Of a DNA stretch of 64,000 nucleotides, positions 11,511 through 23,655 are shown one piece after another. Source of the DNA: Sthenelais limicola (lineage: Eukaryota > Annelida > Polychaeta > Phyllodocida > Sigalionidae). The stretch lies in NCBI GenBank assembly GCA_942159475.1, contig OW804098.1:80903178-80967177 (forward strand), in the 5' to 3' direction. Positions within the stretch are counted from its first letter, which is position 1. The number at the start of each line of letters is the position of its first letter. The notes beneath the pieces are model-generated. The model was not told where the DNA came from. It searched no databases and worked only from the letters and a program-made list of their open reading frames with translations. A program made the position numbers and the translations under genes.

Positions 11511-12708
11511 ATGGAGAAGGTTATGGTACGACGTGCTCTCCATTGTGACTATGAGGCAGTAATGGCCATTAACCGGGATATAGAAGAAGGCATGGACTAC
11601 CTGCCAATCACTTATCATCATTTCATTAACCACGCCCACTGCTATGTCGCAGAGGTCGAAAAACAAGTGGTGAGTGTATTAATTGTGTAAATGAATGAAT
11701 AGAATTTAAACCTTAAACGGATTAAGGAACCCACGCTACCTAATAATTATGTTTCATCTCTGCCAAACGTGTGGTTATAGCCCCAAGACCGTTCTACAAG
11801 GCAGACATGAAACATATGTCCCCATCAATTCTTCCTCTTGTGTCCCGATTTTTCACTTTACCACTATTATCCTCCAAAGACTACACTGCTGCTGTGATGT
11901 CTGTGTGGCACAGTCTGCTCACTCCCTAAAAATTGGGTCAAGCCTATTTTTAATTATCTATAATACCATATATATGTTCTTCTTGTAGGTAAGTTTTATG
12001 TGTTTCTGCATTGTCGATGCAGGATTACGCATCGTGAACATTGCTGGCAGAACATTACACACATTTCAGAAAACAGGAGTGACATCGAAGCTATATAACC
12101 AGTCAATGACTCATCTGAGCAAGGTCAGTAAAGACAACTAATACTCTCGGCGATACAATAATAATATCTAATAGACAACGCTTGTCCTGAAGACAGTTTT
12201 GAAGTTGAAAATATTTATTATAATCCATTAAAATTATATATTTTTATATACTTTGTAGATGCTTTAGGTTAAATGTGATGTGAGAGATATACATCTTTAT
12301 AATATCATGATAAAGCGTCTTTAACAACTGAATGGAATTCATTAAACCAGATGGTCAATTGCAGGGATACCAAAATTCAATACGCTTCACTGCCTCTCCT
12401 TTCTTTTACTGTGAGCCTTCTTCTTGAAGGTATATTAATCTGCATGAATTTTGAATTCCTCTCTTAAATGTATACAATAAATTAGCCAATCTCGTTCTAA
12501 CGCATGTTATTTACTAAGTTAGTGTTTACATTAGGTGGTTGCTGATACAGTATCACCCACTCGACTAACTTAGTAGAGTGGGCGGGGAACTTAATTAGAT
12601 AACTTATTCACCATTATATTTTAATGCTCCGGACCTCAAACACTTTTCCATAAAATCACTAGCTATCAATGGTGAAAATGTCCATAACTATTTGTGAGTG
12701 GCATTTTA

Positions 12709-12745
<37 letters not shown>

Positions 12746-13955
12746 TCTCTTCCTAACTACTGTGGATACGACCCTGTGTGTAAATATTACATGCCATAAA
12801 ACCCTATCGTTCACTCACGCTCTGTTCCAGGAATACCCAAGAGTTAATAAAACATCGGGCACCTCAATAAATCTCCCCTTGTATGAGCGACTCCAGAATG
12901 ATCCACAGAAGAACATACACATCAATCGTAAATGGGTCAGTTTCACCGTTATATATTCATTTTCGTGTGTGCTACTGGAATTTGATATCACAACATCGTT
13001 TGTATTTAGAATTTTATAAACACAAAAACATGTCCCTTAAGTATTTTATTCTTATTTCTTATTTGATCTCTATTTGCTACTATACGCGATTCTTTTAAAA
13101 AAGAAAAGGATAGCTTAGTGAACATCAAATATTACTCAAAGTCACTTTTATACAAACCTATATATATGATTCATAACATTGGATGACTATTAGATATAGA
13201 TCAAAGAGGAAAGGCAAAGCAGTTTATAGCGCTGCATTCGAATCCAAAGGCTCCGGCGCGCCCGCCGGCCTATAGGTGTATTGGGTTTGATTACCATTGA
13301 AGAAACAAAAAAACAACTCAAAGTGATGTCCAACTAACTTCGTTTTTCTCGTTTCCAGAATGTTCTTACCTACCGCTATCCCTCCGAAGACATGGCAAAG
13401 CTTGTCCTAGGGACTTCATGCTATGCTGATGTCCAGAAACTGGACAAAGCAGGAATACACGAGCTTTACACCAACAATCAACACTTATTTGGCAACTACC
13501 CATACATTGAGGCACTAATTAATTGGTTCCCCCTATCAGTCAGTATCACAAGCTTGGAGCAGGTTGAAAGGGAAGGTCATATAGCAATTTCCTATAGTTC
13601 TCCCATAACGGAGATAGTGTCCTCTGATTGTTCTAAGCAAGTAAAACATCAGAGCAATTGTAATATGATCAGTTTCAGTTCAAGTTACAGAACACCAAGT
13701 GGTATGCATGTACTTGTGCATGTACGAGAGGGTAAAACCTGTCATAACACAGTGCTGACTCAGCACATTTTATTCCACATGCATCGGGCCCAGAAAGTAG
13801 CCCCAGAATCTGGAGATATACAGATACTGATTGATATACCCTACCACACCGATAGAGTGATTGTGGAGAAAGAATTGCTTCCCTTACTTGGCCAGTGCAA
13901 AACTTCATTCATGAATGGTGTCAGTGCTGATACTGATTTAAGCAGTAAATTATGA
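11511..13955 (+). CDS. GNAT N-acetyltransferase, NAT16 / histidine-acetyltransferase-like
   Basis: Four coding exons: 11511-11669, 11989-12123, 12831-12935, 13359-13955. All three introns are GT-AG and phase 0, giving 331 aa. The ATG at 11511 follows an acceptor at 11501-11504, so an untranslated first exon probably lies upstream. The N-terminus VRRALHCDYEAVMAINRDI and the block AEVEKQVVSFMCFCIVDAG match the start and central strands of a GNAT fold. The segment AGRTLHTFQKTGVTSKLY sits where the acetyl-CoA loop belongs. The C-terminal exon (DMAKLVLGTSCYADVQKLDK, then LFGNYPYIEALINWFPL) resembles the NAT16-type domain. These enzymes transfer acetyl from acetyl-CoA to an amino group; vertebrate NAT16-like enzymes act on free histidine, but the substrate here is unknown. 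The CoA loop reads QKTGVT where Q/R-x-x-G-x-G/A is usual, so activity is uncertain. AATAAA lies at 14181-14186. Confidence 0.8.
12708..12751 (+). repeat. (CT)n/(CTAT)n microsatellite in intron 2 of the acetyltransferase gene
   Basis: An uninterrupted CT run followed by a few CTAT units and CT again. It lies about 80 bp upstream of the exon 3 acceptor at 12829-12830. Confidence 0.85.
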
Positions 13956-14180
13956 GAGGATATTATTTACTTCTGAGCTATTTACAAAATTACTACTGAT
14001 TTAACTTGTTTAGCTTCGAAATATGTGTGACACGCTTTGTTAATCAATTAAGCCATTTATTTGGAGTTGAACAATAGTAAATTTGCTGAAAATATAATCA
14101 TCACGAAAAGCGATGCTGAAATTATATCAAACTATTTTATTGCATTATTATCGGGGTAAAAGTCCAGAGACGAACGTGTA

Positions 14181-14186
14181 AATAAA
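14181..14186 (+). terminator. Candidate polyadenylation signal
   Basis: First AATAAA downstream of the acetyltransferase stop (about 225 bases). Assignment is by position only. Confidence 0.35.
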
Positions 14187-14366
14187 AATCATGAGCATAG
14201 ATAAAATGTCTAAAGATTAGTCTGTAAAGAGTGATAAGAATTGCATGTAGGTAAAAGAGACTGACTAGATAGAACATATGAAATGTATTTGGGATGGAGG
14301 GTGGTAACTCCGATGTGAAGTGTATGAAATCTGAGGAAGGGACAGTCCCTGATAGGTACTGACTAA

Positions 14367-14564
14367 ATACCAGGCGCAAGGCTACTAACGGGATATATAG
14401 GTCTACTACCTACACTGACTTAGGACCACTAATTTAAGGTTAGGGTTAGGGTTATAATAAGTATTGTTATCAATCCATGTACTCTATTCCACCTCCAGGG
14501 CGATATTTTAAAAAAACAGCGCATAATGGTGATATAGCAGTATTAGTAGCCTGGCGCCTAGTAT
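14367..14564. repeat. Small foldback with a TTAGGG-bearing loop
   Basis: ATACCAGGCGCAAGGCTAC at 14367-14385 is the near reverse complement of 14546-14564. The enclosed loop has ACTGACTTAGGACCACTAAT followed by TTAAGGTTAGGGTTAGGGTT at about 14416-14455. The same block of about 42 bp, with few differences, is in the loop of the larger foldback at 16388-16944. Confidence 0.7.
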
Positions 14565-16387
14565 CTACTGTTGTCGCTTCCAGCCTGAGGACGGTGAAGT
14601 GCGTGCGGTTGAAGAAAGGGGCGCCTCCAGCCCCCTGTATACTTCTTTAATAAATAAATTCACCCAGAGTAATTGAGTTAAGTTTGAGTGATCTCCATTG
14701 TGCATGATTCAAAATCAACCACATTCAGATGATGATTCTAAAGTGCCTTGTGCCATGATACTAGGTAGAGCGTCATTACATCTCATCCCGTTTTTAAATG
14801 GACTTCACAAAGCGGTAACATAATAAACCAAAAGGTCAACAAGATGTAATTTAAAAGGATAAATGCAGGAATTCCATGGATGAAGTATGATTTTATTTTC
14901 ACAATATAAAATAGTTTGAGAAAATTGTGTGGAGGTTTAGAGAATTTAGGTTTGTAATTCTTGTAAGTTCATATGGTTTAAAGATCGGGGCGACGCAACA
15001 GCTATAGCGGTTTTTTTATTTGAAATATCTGTAATTCTTTGTTGCCTTAATGAAATAAACAAATCTCCTAACATGTTGGGCTAAATTTGTAGCTTTTTTG
15101 TAAGTTAGATAATCGTGTGGACAGATTTTTTATTGGCTATTTGGTTTCACCTATAACCATGTTCATACTATAATCAACGTTTTAAAACAATTATACGTGC
15201 TTCCTACTTTTTTTCATTGAATACTGGTTTATCCCTTTAACACCCCTTTTTAATGATCGGGCAAATTATTTATAGTTTAATATATCATATAATTAAGGCT
15301 TTCTATAATTTAGGTATGGCGTGGTACCCATAGTATAACAAATATCTACAAATCATATATAGATTAAAATTGATCTATATATTAGTCCTATGAGCGCCCA
15401 TGGTTGTGTACCCCCTCTAATATAATGAACCTCACCGCGATATCAAGGCGCTCTGACACACGTTGGAAGTTTGACCTATATCAGTGAAAGCCTTTCAGCG
15501 AAGCGTGACGCCTGCACGTCAGTTAGCGTTCCCTGATCAAAACAAACGATTATTCAGGCCGCGCCTCACAGAATCTGACATAAGATCGTTATGAGCTTAA
15601 ATTCGTCCACAAAGCTGACGTAAGTAAGCATTACGTGGACCTCAGAGTGACAAAAATTGGCCTTACGTTTGGGACAGAGTGCCTCCAGTGTGTAAGGTAA
15701 TATACAAGGTATACGTGGAGAGTGAGTGCCACCAACACACCTGGATTTACCTGTCTGGGGATTTATCCATCTCAGTGTTACCTATACCTGTGCCTTCTCC
15801 GTAACCTTCCCCATTACTGCCCACATCCCACTTGGATTACTCAGTATCTCTATCCATATACCTAATTCATCTATAACATCAAGGTATGTATCACATGCCT
15901 ACCTTTATTGCAATTTACCTGAATTTACCTGTACAGGTGATCACACAGCACTATCAGTATTACTATTTACCATTACCACTGTGGTACTGATCTTGTGACT
16001 ATGAAATAGTATTCCACTCACGTAATTCACTCCATTTAACAGATGTATGCACGAATATATTTACCTATAATATAACAATGCAACGTTAAATTTAACTTGT
16101 GTTATTTCCTTCTACGTTAGTCAATAATATCACAATTAAGCATGATCTACCCTGAGTAAAAACAATATACCTATCCAGAATGATATTCACACATGACATC
16201 CTCGCTCGACCTTGTATGGTGAAATGTAAACAAACTAACCCTAGCCTAGGGCCAGTGATATATTCTTATAAGGTGCTCATCATTTAAATATTGGAATGTG
16301 TATGGTATCTCCTCAAAACCAGCCCTTATTGACACCCTTGATTACAATATCAACCCATGGAAATTTTGGTACAACAGCTGCAGTAGA
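14565..16387. other. Non-coding stretch between two foldbacks
   Basis: No supported gene. About 15440-15740 is less AT-rich than its surroundings. It contains several ACGT-cored words and a GTCCAC/GTGGAC pair (15605-15640). A promoter, an LTR fragment or an old element are all possible, and the sequence does not decide. Confidence 0.35.
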
Positions 16388-16944
16388 TGTCGTTTTTCTA
16401 GGGGCGCGAACCAACGATCCGGGGTTGCGACGGAGGCGCCCCGAGATCGAAGCGTCAAGCGCCAGGACCCAAGCGCCCCGGCCTAAGATCGAGGCGCCCA
16501 CCGCTTACATCGAAGCGCCCTGCCGGTGTTAGATCGAAGCGCCCCGGCCTAAGATCGAGGCCCACGTACGGCAAGCCAAGCATGGCTCCGATTTAGCTAA
16601 TGATAGGCCTATACACGAATGTAAACAATGAGTCCACTACTGCCTTTACTGACTTAGGACAACCAATTTAAGGTTAGGGTTAGGGTTATTAAAAGGATTT
16701 GTTCAAATTTTCAATATTGACTAAGATATGGCGATTTTATAACGACACGTAAAAAAACGGCCGTCCCTACCCTTGTAGCTGGGGCGCTTCGATCTAAGCC
16801 CGGGCGCCTCGGTCTACGGGCAGCAGGGCGCTTCGATGTATGCGGTGGGTGCCTCGATCTTAGCCAGGGCGCTTGGGTCTCGGGCAGGGCGCCTCAACCT
16901 CGGGGCGCCTCGATCTCGGGGCGCCTCCATCGTACAAACGACAA
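16388..16944. mobile_element. Foldback element with GC-rich repeated arms and a TTAGGG loop
   Basis: Tips are TGTCGTTT (16388) and AAACGACA (to 16943). The left arm (about 16428-16545) and right arm (about 16781-16932) are reverse complements. Both are built from short variable units such as GATCGAAGCGCCCC, AAGATCGAGGCGCC and ACATCGAAGCGCCC. The arms are strongly GC-rich in an AT-rich region. The loop includes TTAAGGTTAGGGTTAGGGTT at about 16668-16687 and an AAAAAAACGG segment. No transposase ORF is present. The structure matches foldback-type DNA elements, which have long TIRs made of tandem units; family unknown. No clear target-site duplication was found. Confidence 0.8.
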
Positions 16945-17707
16945 TCCTATAGCATATACCATCTCCTCCAACCGTATCCTACCTAAAACGAATTAGCAAT
17001 AAACGCTTATGGTCAATTCTCACAAAATGTCGTCAATTGGTTGATATGGGTAACAAAATTGGCTTAAAAATTAAATATACCAGAATTCTTAAATATTTTA
17101 TCTATTTAAAGTTATAGTACCATACTTGAAATGTGCAAAGTTGGGAACACTAATATTGAAAACTGCCTTGTATATTGAGGCCTGAATTATTTGCATCATC
17201 AAGCGATACAGGGTTGATAGAAACCATGGAATTAAAGGCAAATATTGAATTTAGATGCAGTTTTGGTATTTGAATACTGATGTAATCTGCTTTCAAAGGG
17301 ACAAAATATTATAACTTAAATATATACATGACATACCTGGTGTATAATGAAACAAAGAAGTGGTATCGCTCAATGACATTTTTGCTGATTTCATACATTC
17401 TAGAATTATGCATAATTAGCATTAAGCAGAAATACTATGACTATTATAGTCAATTTAGCAATAATAATGGCCAGAATTGATGTGACATGACACTTTGGCA
17501 AAATGTATACATACAGCCCTGTGCATTTTGTTTTTCTCATGAATTAACTGGATACATATTATACCATCTGTATCGCTCAATGACTGTATTGCTTGATGAT
17601 TTTTTTCCTATTAAATACCCAGAAGCTTCATACATAATGGGAACTATGTACAAAATTATATCTAAAACAATAGATATTGACATAGGCTATATGTGTATAT
17701 ATTGTGA

Positions 17708-19291
17708 CAGTATGAATTTCCTGAAGTATTATGGGAAGAAGATATCCTAGAAGGTGATGTTGTCAAAATAATAAAGGACATAGATGATTCGAAATCTAGT
17801 GGGATTATAGACCTGAATACAAAGTTTGTGAAATATTCTCTGCTGGCATGTATAACTAAATTCGTGATGTTATTGAATAGGATTCGAATAAGTGGGTATT
17901 TTCCTAGATCTTGGAAGGTTGCAATTTGTGCAATAATACCTAAAAAGGCAGGTTCGAAGAGAGTGGATGATTTCCGAGCCATATCGATATGTCCAATCCT
18001 TGGAAAAATCATGGAAAGGCTTATTTCGAATAAATTAGAAGACCACCTTAGTAACATAGAATATTTAAGTGAGCATCAATTTGGATTTAGGGTCGGTATG
18101 GGGGTTGACAATGCAATGTCAGCCTTTCTAAACTATGTATTTAAGTATAAGGATTTGGGAATTGACACACTTGCTGTATATTTTGATTTAGCCAAGGCTT
18201 TTAATTCGATTAACGTTAGTATATTGATAAAAAAGCTAAAGCTTATCGGTGTGAGTGATGTATTTCTTAAATTACTTGAATCATATTCTACAGATAGAAG
18301 ACAGTGTGTGAAGGTTGGAGATAACATATCAGATATCCTACCATTGACAGCAGGAGTGGCTCAAGGGTCAATCCTTGGGCCGACATTGTTTATTATATAT
18401 ATCAATGATTTGAGTAAGGTTGCATTCAGTGGTAAAATAATTATGTACGCTGACGACTGCGTTTTATTACACCCCAGGAGAAATGAAAATGATTTAGTGG
18501 AAATCCAAGACGACATTAATAAATTTAATGTTTGGGTTGGAAAAAATGGTCTGAAAATTAATATCAACAAGACAAAATTGCAAAACTTCATTGGTGCTAG
18601 AGGTAGAAAAAATGATTACCATTTGTATGCCAATGGAAGCAAAATTGATGTAGTAGAAGAGTTTCGTTATCTGGGGTTCCAGTTAGACAGTAAGCTGAAT
18701 ATGAGCCAACACATAAATATCACTTGTATGAGAGCAACGAATCTTAAGAAAAGGTTGAGGAAAATCAGGTTCTTTATTACGAAGGAGCTGGCTATTACAA
18801 TTTATAAAACCTATATCCTCCCTGTCATTGAATTCGGAAATTTTGCTATCGATCTTGCATCTTCTCATAATGTTCGAAGATTGCAAATAGTGCAGAATGA
18901 CTGCTTAAGGATTGTAAGAAGTGTTAGAGTGAGAGAACAACGAGTTAACAATTATGATTTACATAATTCTTGTAAAATTTTACCACTCTGTTATAGGCGT
19001 TTACAGAGGAATTATAGTCTCTTCTGGATGGAAAGGAGAACGCAGGATCCACGCAGGCATGGATATGACATGCGTGATCCTGCGCGTCTCCAAGTACACT
19101 AGTGGAATAAGGAAGGAATAAGGAGGAGTAGTATAGCCAGAATAAGAAGTCTGTGGAATCTACTTCCCTTAAATTGTAAGGTAATTATTGACAAAAAATT
19201 GTTCTCTGTGTCTGTTAAAAAATTACTTGCAGAATTGTATTACAATACTCAAGAGATTTGGACGGTGAATGAACAAGGAATAGCTAATTGA
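17708..19291 (+). pseudogene. 5'-truncated LINE reverse transcriptase with one in-frame amber codon
   Basis: The frame opens after the TGA at 17705-17707 and runs to a TAG at 19100-19102. It then continues open in the same frame to TGA 19289-19291, so a single nonsense codon interrupts the C-terminal region. RT motifs: finger region FPRSWKVAICAIIPKKAG; motif A VYFDLAKAFNSIN; motif B GVAQGSILGPTLFIIYIND; catalytic MYADD; and FRYLGFQLDSKLN. The C-terminal part has LPLCYRRL before the stop and RSLWNLLPLN after it. The endonuclease part is absent, as expected after 5' truncation. It ends near a GAAATTGAAATTGAATTG tail (19290-19308). It sits inside the TIR element at 17007-21463. Confidence 0.85.
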
Positions 19292-19400
19292 AATTGAAAT
19301 TGAATTGTATCGGATTGTTGTATCTAGATCATAGAAGTAGTGTGAACCCCTTGCCTATTTCTCTCTATATATAATAATATATATATGTTGCACATACAAT
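19290..19400 (+). mobile_element. LINE 3' UTR and short tail
   Basis: Three AAATTG-type units directly follow the LINE stop codon. Then come a short non-coding stretch and a TATATATAATAATATATATA tract at about 19367-19387. The exact 3' end is not resolved. Confidence 0.4.
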
Positions 19401-19621
19401 AATGGCGGATTATAATTGATATGAACATTTGATGTTACAAACCTAACGGACTATAGTAAGTAGAGATGCGTCGGTGATGGTTTTAAAATCATATATTGTT
19501 CTTACCCATACGGAAAAGATGGCCCAGTGACCAGGTCTAAGGGGACACCCAATGAACAGTTAACGCACATGCAATGACTAGTGGGAAAATTTCACATGTA
19601 AATGAGCTAATCCACAGGTCC

Positions 19622-19806
19622 TTTTATGGGCACATGGGCTAGGTCCTCCAGTGCACACACATGGGACAGGTTCTTTAATGCACACACATGGGACAGGTTC
19701 TTTAATGCACACACATGGGACAGGTCCTGTAATGGACACACATGGGACAGGTCCTTTAATGCACACACATGGGCCAGGTCCTTAATGCACACACATGGGC
19801 CAGGTC
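19622..19806. repeat. 27-bp minisatellite
   Basis: About seven units of GCACACACATGGGACAGG followed by TYCTTTAAT. Phase marks at 19653, 19680 and 19707 show the 27-bp period. Because 27 is divisible by three, both strands stay open and give spurious repeat peptides. Related solitary words (AATGCACACATGG, CACTGGCCAGG) recur to about 20560. Confidence 0.9.
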
Positions 19807-21463
19807 ACATGATCTTCAATGTTCCACATGTGTTTAGAGAAGCTTTCCTTTGTCTAACCTTATTTTACTTGCATGCTTAATAAGGTACCTCTTACCTTCT
19901 GCCACAGTCTTAGTATTTACTGATGATATTTGTAAGCCATAAACATACTCCAAGCCTTAATCCAATCCTTGAGAATGTTCTGTCTGCTATGATATATTGT
20001 GCAATTTACTGAGTGAGAACACCAGTCCATCTGAAAGCACTAAGGTAGCAACACTCTCAACCTGAGCCATTTCCTACTTCAATATCACTTCTGTAACTGT
20101 CACTTATGCCTTGTTATCCTCTGCCTTAATTGTCACTCAGGCTTGACCTTTAAATGTCATCCAAATAGAGTGAGTAGCAGAAAACTGTAATAATCCAAAC
20201 TGAGTCAGTTCATAGTCTCTAAGTCTTATGATGTTATTCATTCAACTGCCAACTGCCAACTGTTTGAAATGGTAATCTGACCTATATGTAGAACCAACTT
20301 CCCCTTCCTGTTTGACCCACTGGCACTGGTAAATCCACATCTAATGAGCATGTTATAGAATTTTATTTATAGAAGTTCAATCCATACATAATGCCCAGCT
20401 TTGGAATTAGGTTATGTTGAATGAACACATAATGAACATGAAGTCCTACCAATGCACATACACTGGCCAGGTTATGAAATTTGCATATGTTGATGCTGTT
20501 GAAGGCTTTTCAATGAACACTTAATGCACACATGGAATGGGCAGGGAAAACCTGGGCATTATGTCTGCATTATATCTGCATTGCATGTGGATTAACTTTT
20601 CATTTCTGTATGGGTAGCAAATGTTCTTCTGTACATTGTAATCGATACTTAGTGAAATACGATTGTTATTATTACCTGGTAATCTAAGCCATACATAGAA
20701 GAGATTATAAGATGTGATGTAAAGAAACTATTGTTATGTTTTTCCAGTAAATCAGCGACGGCTGAGATATAGTGTACCAAGTTGCATAATGTTTCTCGCT
20801 GAATAAAATAATTTAAATACAAAAATACTTATTAATATTTATATGCAAATAAGTTATGCATAAATAAAGATGTATCGCTCAATGATGCCAAAACTACACC
20901 AAAAGCCCTTTATATTATACAAAGGCATGCTGTCATAAGGCTTCTCCAGTTAGGCTAATATTAAATATACCAATAAATAATAGAAGTGTTGAGCTATGCT
21001 TTCAGTATCAAGAAGTCATTGAATATAATTCCAATAGTCACTAGTATACTACATGATTGTTGTATCGCTCAATGACGTTTTAATTACACAAAGTGAAAAA
21101 TGGCACTGGAAAAATGTCAAATGTACCAACTTGATTTCTTTTTCGTTCATAAAAAAAGAGCCTGCCTATATTTTCATGTTGTATTTGCTTTAAGTTGAAA
21201 TTACATGATATCTCAGGAATATTGATGTCCAAAGTTTGATTTTCATATTTATTTTCCTTTAAATGCCTAAAAAATGGCATTTTAATGCATCCAGCAGCGT
21301 AAATATACATTGTAGATAGTAAAAAGTATATACCCACCTGTTCCTCTGCTCTAGCCTGATCATTTTGATGTATACATATTAGTTTTTGAATTACATATTA
21401 CAAATTATGGCCATATGAGAGAAAAAGGCCCATTTGACGACATTTAGTGAGAATCGACCTTAT

Positions 21464-23655
21464 AAAAAGCTCTGTACAATTGCCGATGTTGGAATTCAGG
21501 ATGATTTATCTAGTGGAGTGGATTAACTTCCAATAAGAATGTAGACATTGACACTGAAGGTAATTAATGTGGTCTTTCTCTTGGTTGAACCACAATTATA
21601 GTCTATTTTAGGTTTATTATTTTTCAGGTCGATGCATGATGCAAGCTCTTACATGTATACATACTAACACTCACACAGCTTTAACTTATAACATTAGTTC
21701 TGATATAAAAGAGCAATAATGTGGAGAATGGCCAAGCTGCCACCAAATCCTGTATTGGAATCCTTGAATCGCCCACCTGCCACCGAGGCAGTATATGAGG
21801 GCCCAATGTCATAGTCTGGCATAGAGCACAATGACAACCCTTTGTACCTGAGGCGAATATCATTATTGGTTCAGACATTAGCCTCATGTACAATTGTAGA
21901 AGAAAATTTCTCCAAGAAAATTATATTCTGTTGTGCACAACATGACACCAATTTCTTATTAAAAAATGGATATTACACTTTGGTGCGGCACCTAGCCGTA
22001 CCAGTCCCCCTTTACACTTGAATAGTATGTATACTTCTATAGTATTATCACAGAACTATAAGTTCTGTGGTATTGTGATATAAAAAGTGGCAAATATCTC
22101 CCAATACAATTTAAAGTAGTTATACTACTAAGACTTAAAATATAATTCTTACTATTGATTTATTGAATTAAAAATAAATTATGAGTTAAAGATATTCTTA
22201 CTATTCAAAAAAAATACATTAAGGCCCATATATACTTTTTTGCTAAAAGGTTAATATGTTCATGGCAAATTTACCTGTATTAAATGTGGTTTTTATAGTA
22301 ATGTGAAACCTTAGGCAGAGACTAACAGGATTAGTAACCTCCATTTCTCGCCTGTTGGTGCTCTAATAGTGCATTATATACATCTTTGCTAAAGTGTTAC
22401 TGTGGCAATGGTACTACGTACATTTATCTGTAATGTGACTCTATAAATATATAGTATGTGCATGGGGCTCACGTATAAATCATATTATCAGCAGAGATAA
22501 CATGTGACATGGCCCCAGACGCATGTACATGACCTGATAGCATTGGTAGGAGGCTACTCTCTCGGAGGTCGGCGTGCTTATTGTTATCTCTGATTGGTTC
22601 AAACAACAGGAGATAAGGCTTAAGCCTAAGGCTAACCAATCAACAAAAGGTCTTATCTACCTGCAGTTTTACTTACTTCACCTGGATGTTAACCTACCAA
22701 CACACTTTTATACCAAACACACCTGGAGTGTATATTGGTATAATTACAAAATACTTGTACAACATTTTACCAATTTAAGGACTGTTGTTATTGTTGAAGT
22801 GTTAGATTTAGATTGGATTTACAAATTCACTGTTTTCTCCAATGGTGATACCGGGATAATTTCCTAGCAATTTCCTTCATCAAGCCTTCGTCTGAATTTC
22901 TGTTAGTGAAATATGCGAATATTAACAATTACCTCTCTAAGTTGTCACTGGAGACATAATATTATTGAAATATTAATTGCTGCGATTTATACTCGAGCAA
23001 ATATCATTGGATTTTACAAATGCTTACTAACCTACCATTTTCAACAGTCTGACCTGCACTATACTCACTCCGTAACATCTAGGTCGCTATTCGATACCAG
23101 CATTGAAGAAATCCATTAAATAATATTTATTATTTTGTACATTTCAGAACCGTTGACTCATTGATAGCTCTATCACACCAATTCCAAAGTATGTGCGGGC
23201 GCCATGCTCTTCCTTGCTCTGAAAATAGTGAGCAAGAGACACAAAAGCATTAGGAAGACATCGATGGATGTTTTACCAATACGAAACAATATTCTCTGGA
23301 TATTTTGCTGTTTGTCAGACTGAATGATGGCACAGGATGTTAGATGGTTAAGGAGTGATGTTACATACTATCGAGTGACTTGAATTAACACAGTAGATTC
23401 AAGAGAAATACTTAATAATTTGCTGATGTAGATTGAGATTCTTTGGAAGGAAGTATTTATAAATTCTTGTCCATCCATCCGAGAACAGGAAGTCCATACA
23501 TTAACTAGTAAAAGTCAATTTATTCCGTGCACATGGAATTGTATTTCCGGATCTTCCATGACATTTCCATTATCCAACATTCATTTTATGAACGTGGAAG
23601 AACTTGGGGATCAAATTAGTACAATTATACATGAGGAAGGGTTGTAGATGTAGCC
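21464..23655. other. Non-coding stretch upstream of the hillarin-like gene
   Basis: No supported coding segment. A short hairpin around CACAGAAC-TATAA-GTTCTGTG lies at about 22051-22071. Two CCAAT-type boxes (GATTGGTT at about 22591, AACCAATC at about 22633) might belong to a promoter, but nothing else confirms one. The 5' UTR of the hillarin-like gene should lie near the right end. Confidence 0.35.

Larger units (their letters stand above)
17007..21463. mobile_element. Non-autonomous DNA transposon with TIRs, subterminal repeats and nested insertions
   Basis: The left terminus 17011-17040 (GGTCAATTCTCACAAAATGT then CGTCAATTGG) matches the reverse complement of the right terminus at 21430-21459 in 27 of 30 positions. 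TTAT directly precedes the left end (17007-17010) and directly follows the right end (21460-21463), a candidate 4-bp target duplication. Copies of TGTATCGCTCAATGA occur subterminally at 17362-17376 (first base changed), 17569-17583, 20871-20885 and 21061-21075. Variant or inverted copies are at 17196-17210 (reverse) and 17585-17599. Repeated short subterminal sites are typical transposase-binding arrays. No transposase ORF is visible. A LINE fragment (17708-19291) and a 27-bp minisatellite lie inside. Confidence 0.75.

Noticed and set aside
13230..13275. GCATTCGAATCC word resembling a tRNA T-arm
   Set aside because: No acceptor or D-arm at the right distance.
17662..18057. 131-codon minus-strand ORF
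   Set aside because: Antisense shadow of the LINE reverse transcriptase, which shows clear RT motifs on the + strand.
19578..19880. Repeat peptides on both strands (HTWDRFFNA and CALKNLSHV types)
   Set aside because: By-products of the 27-bp minisatellite inside a transposon.
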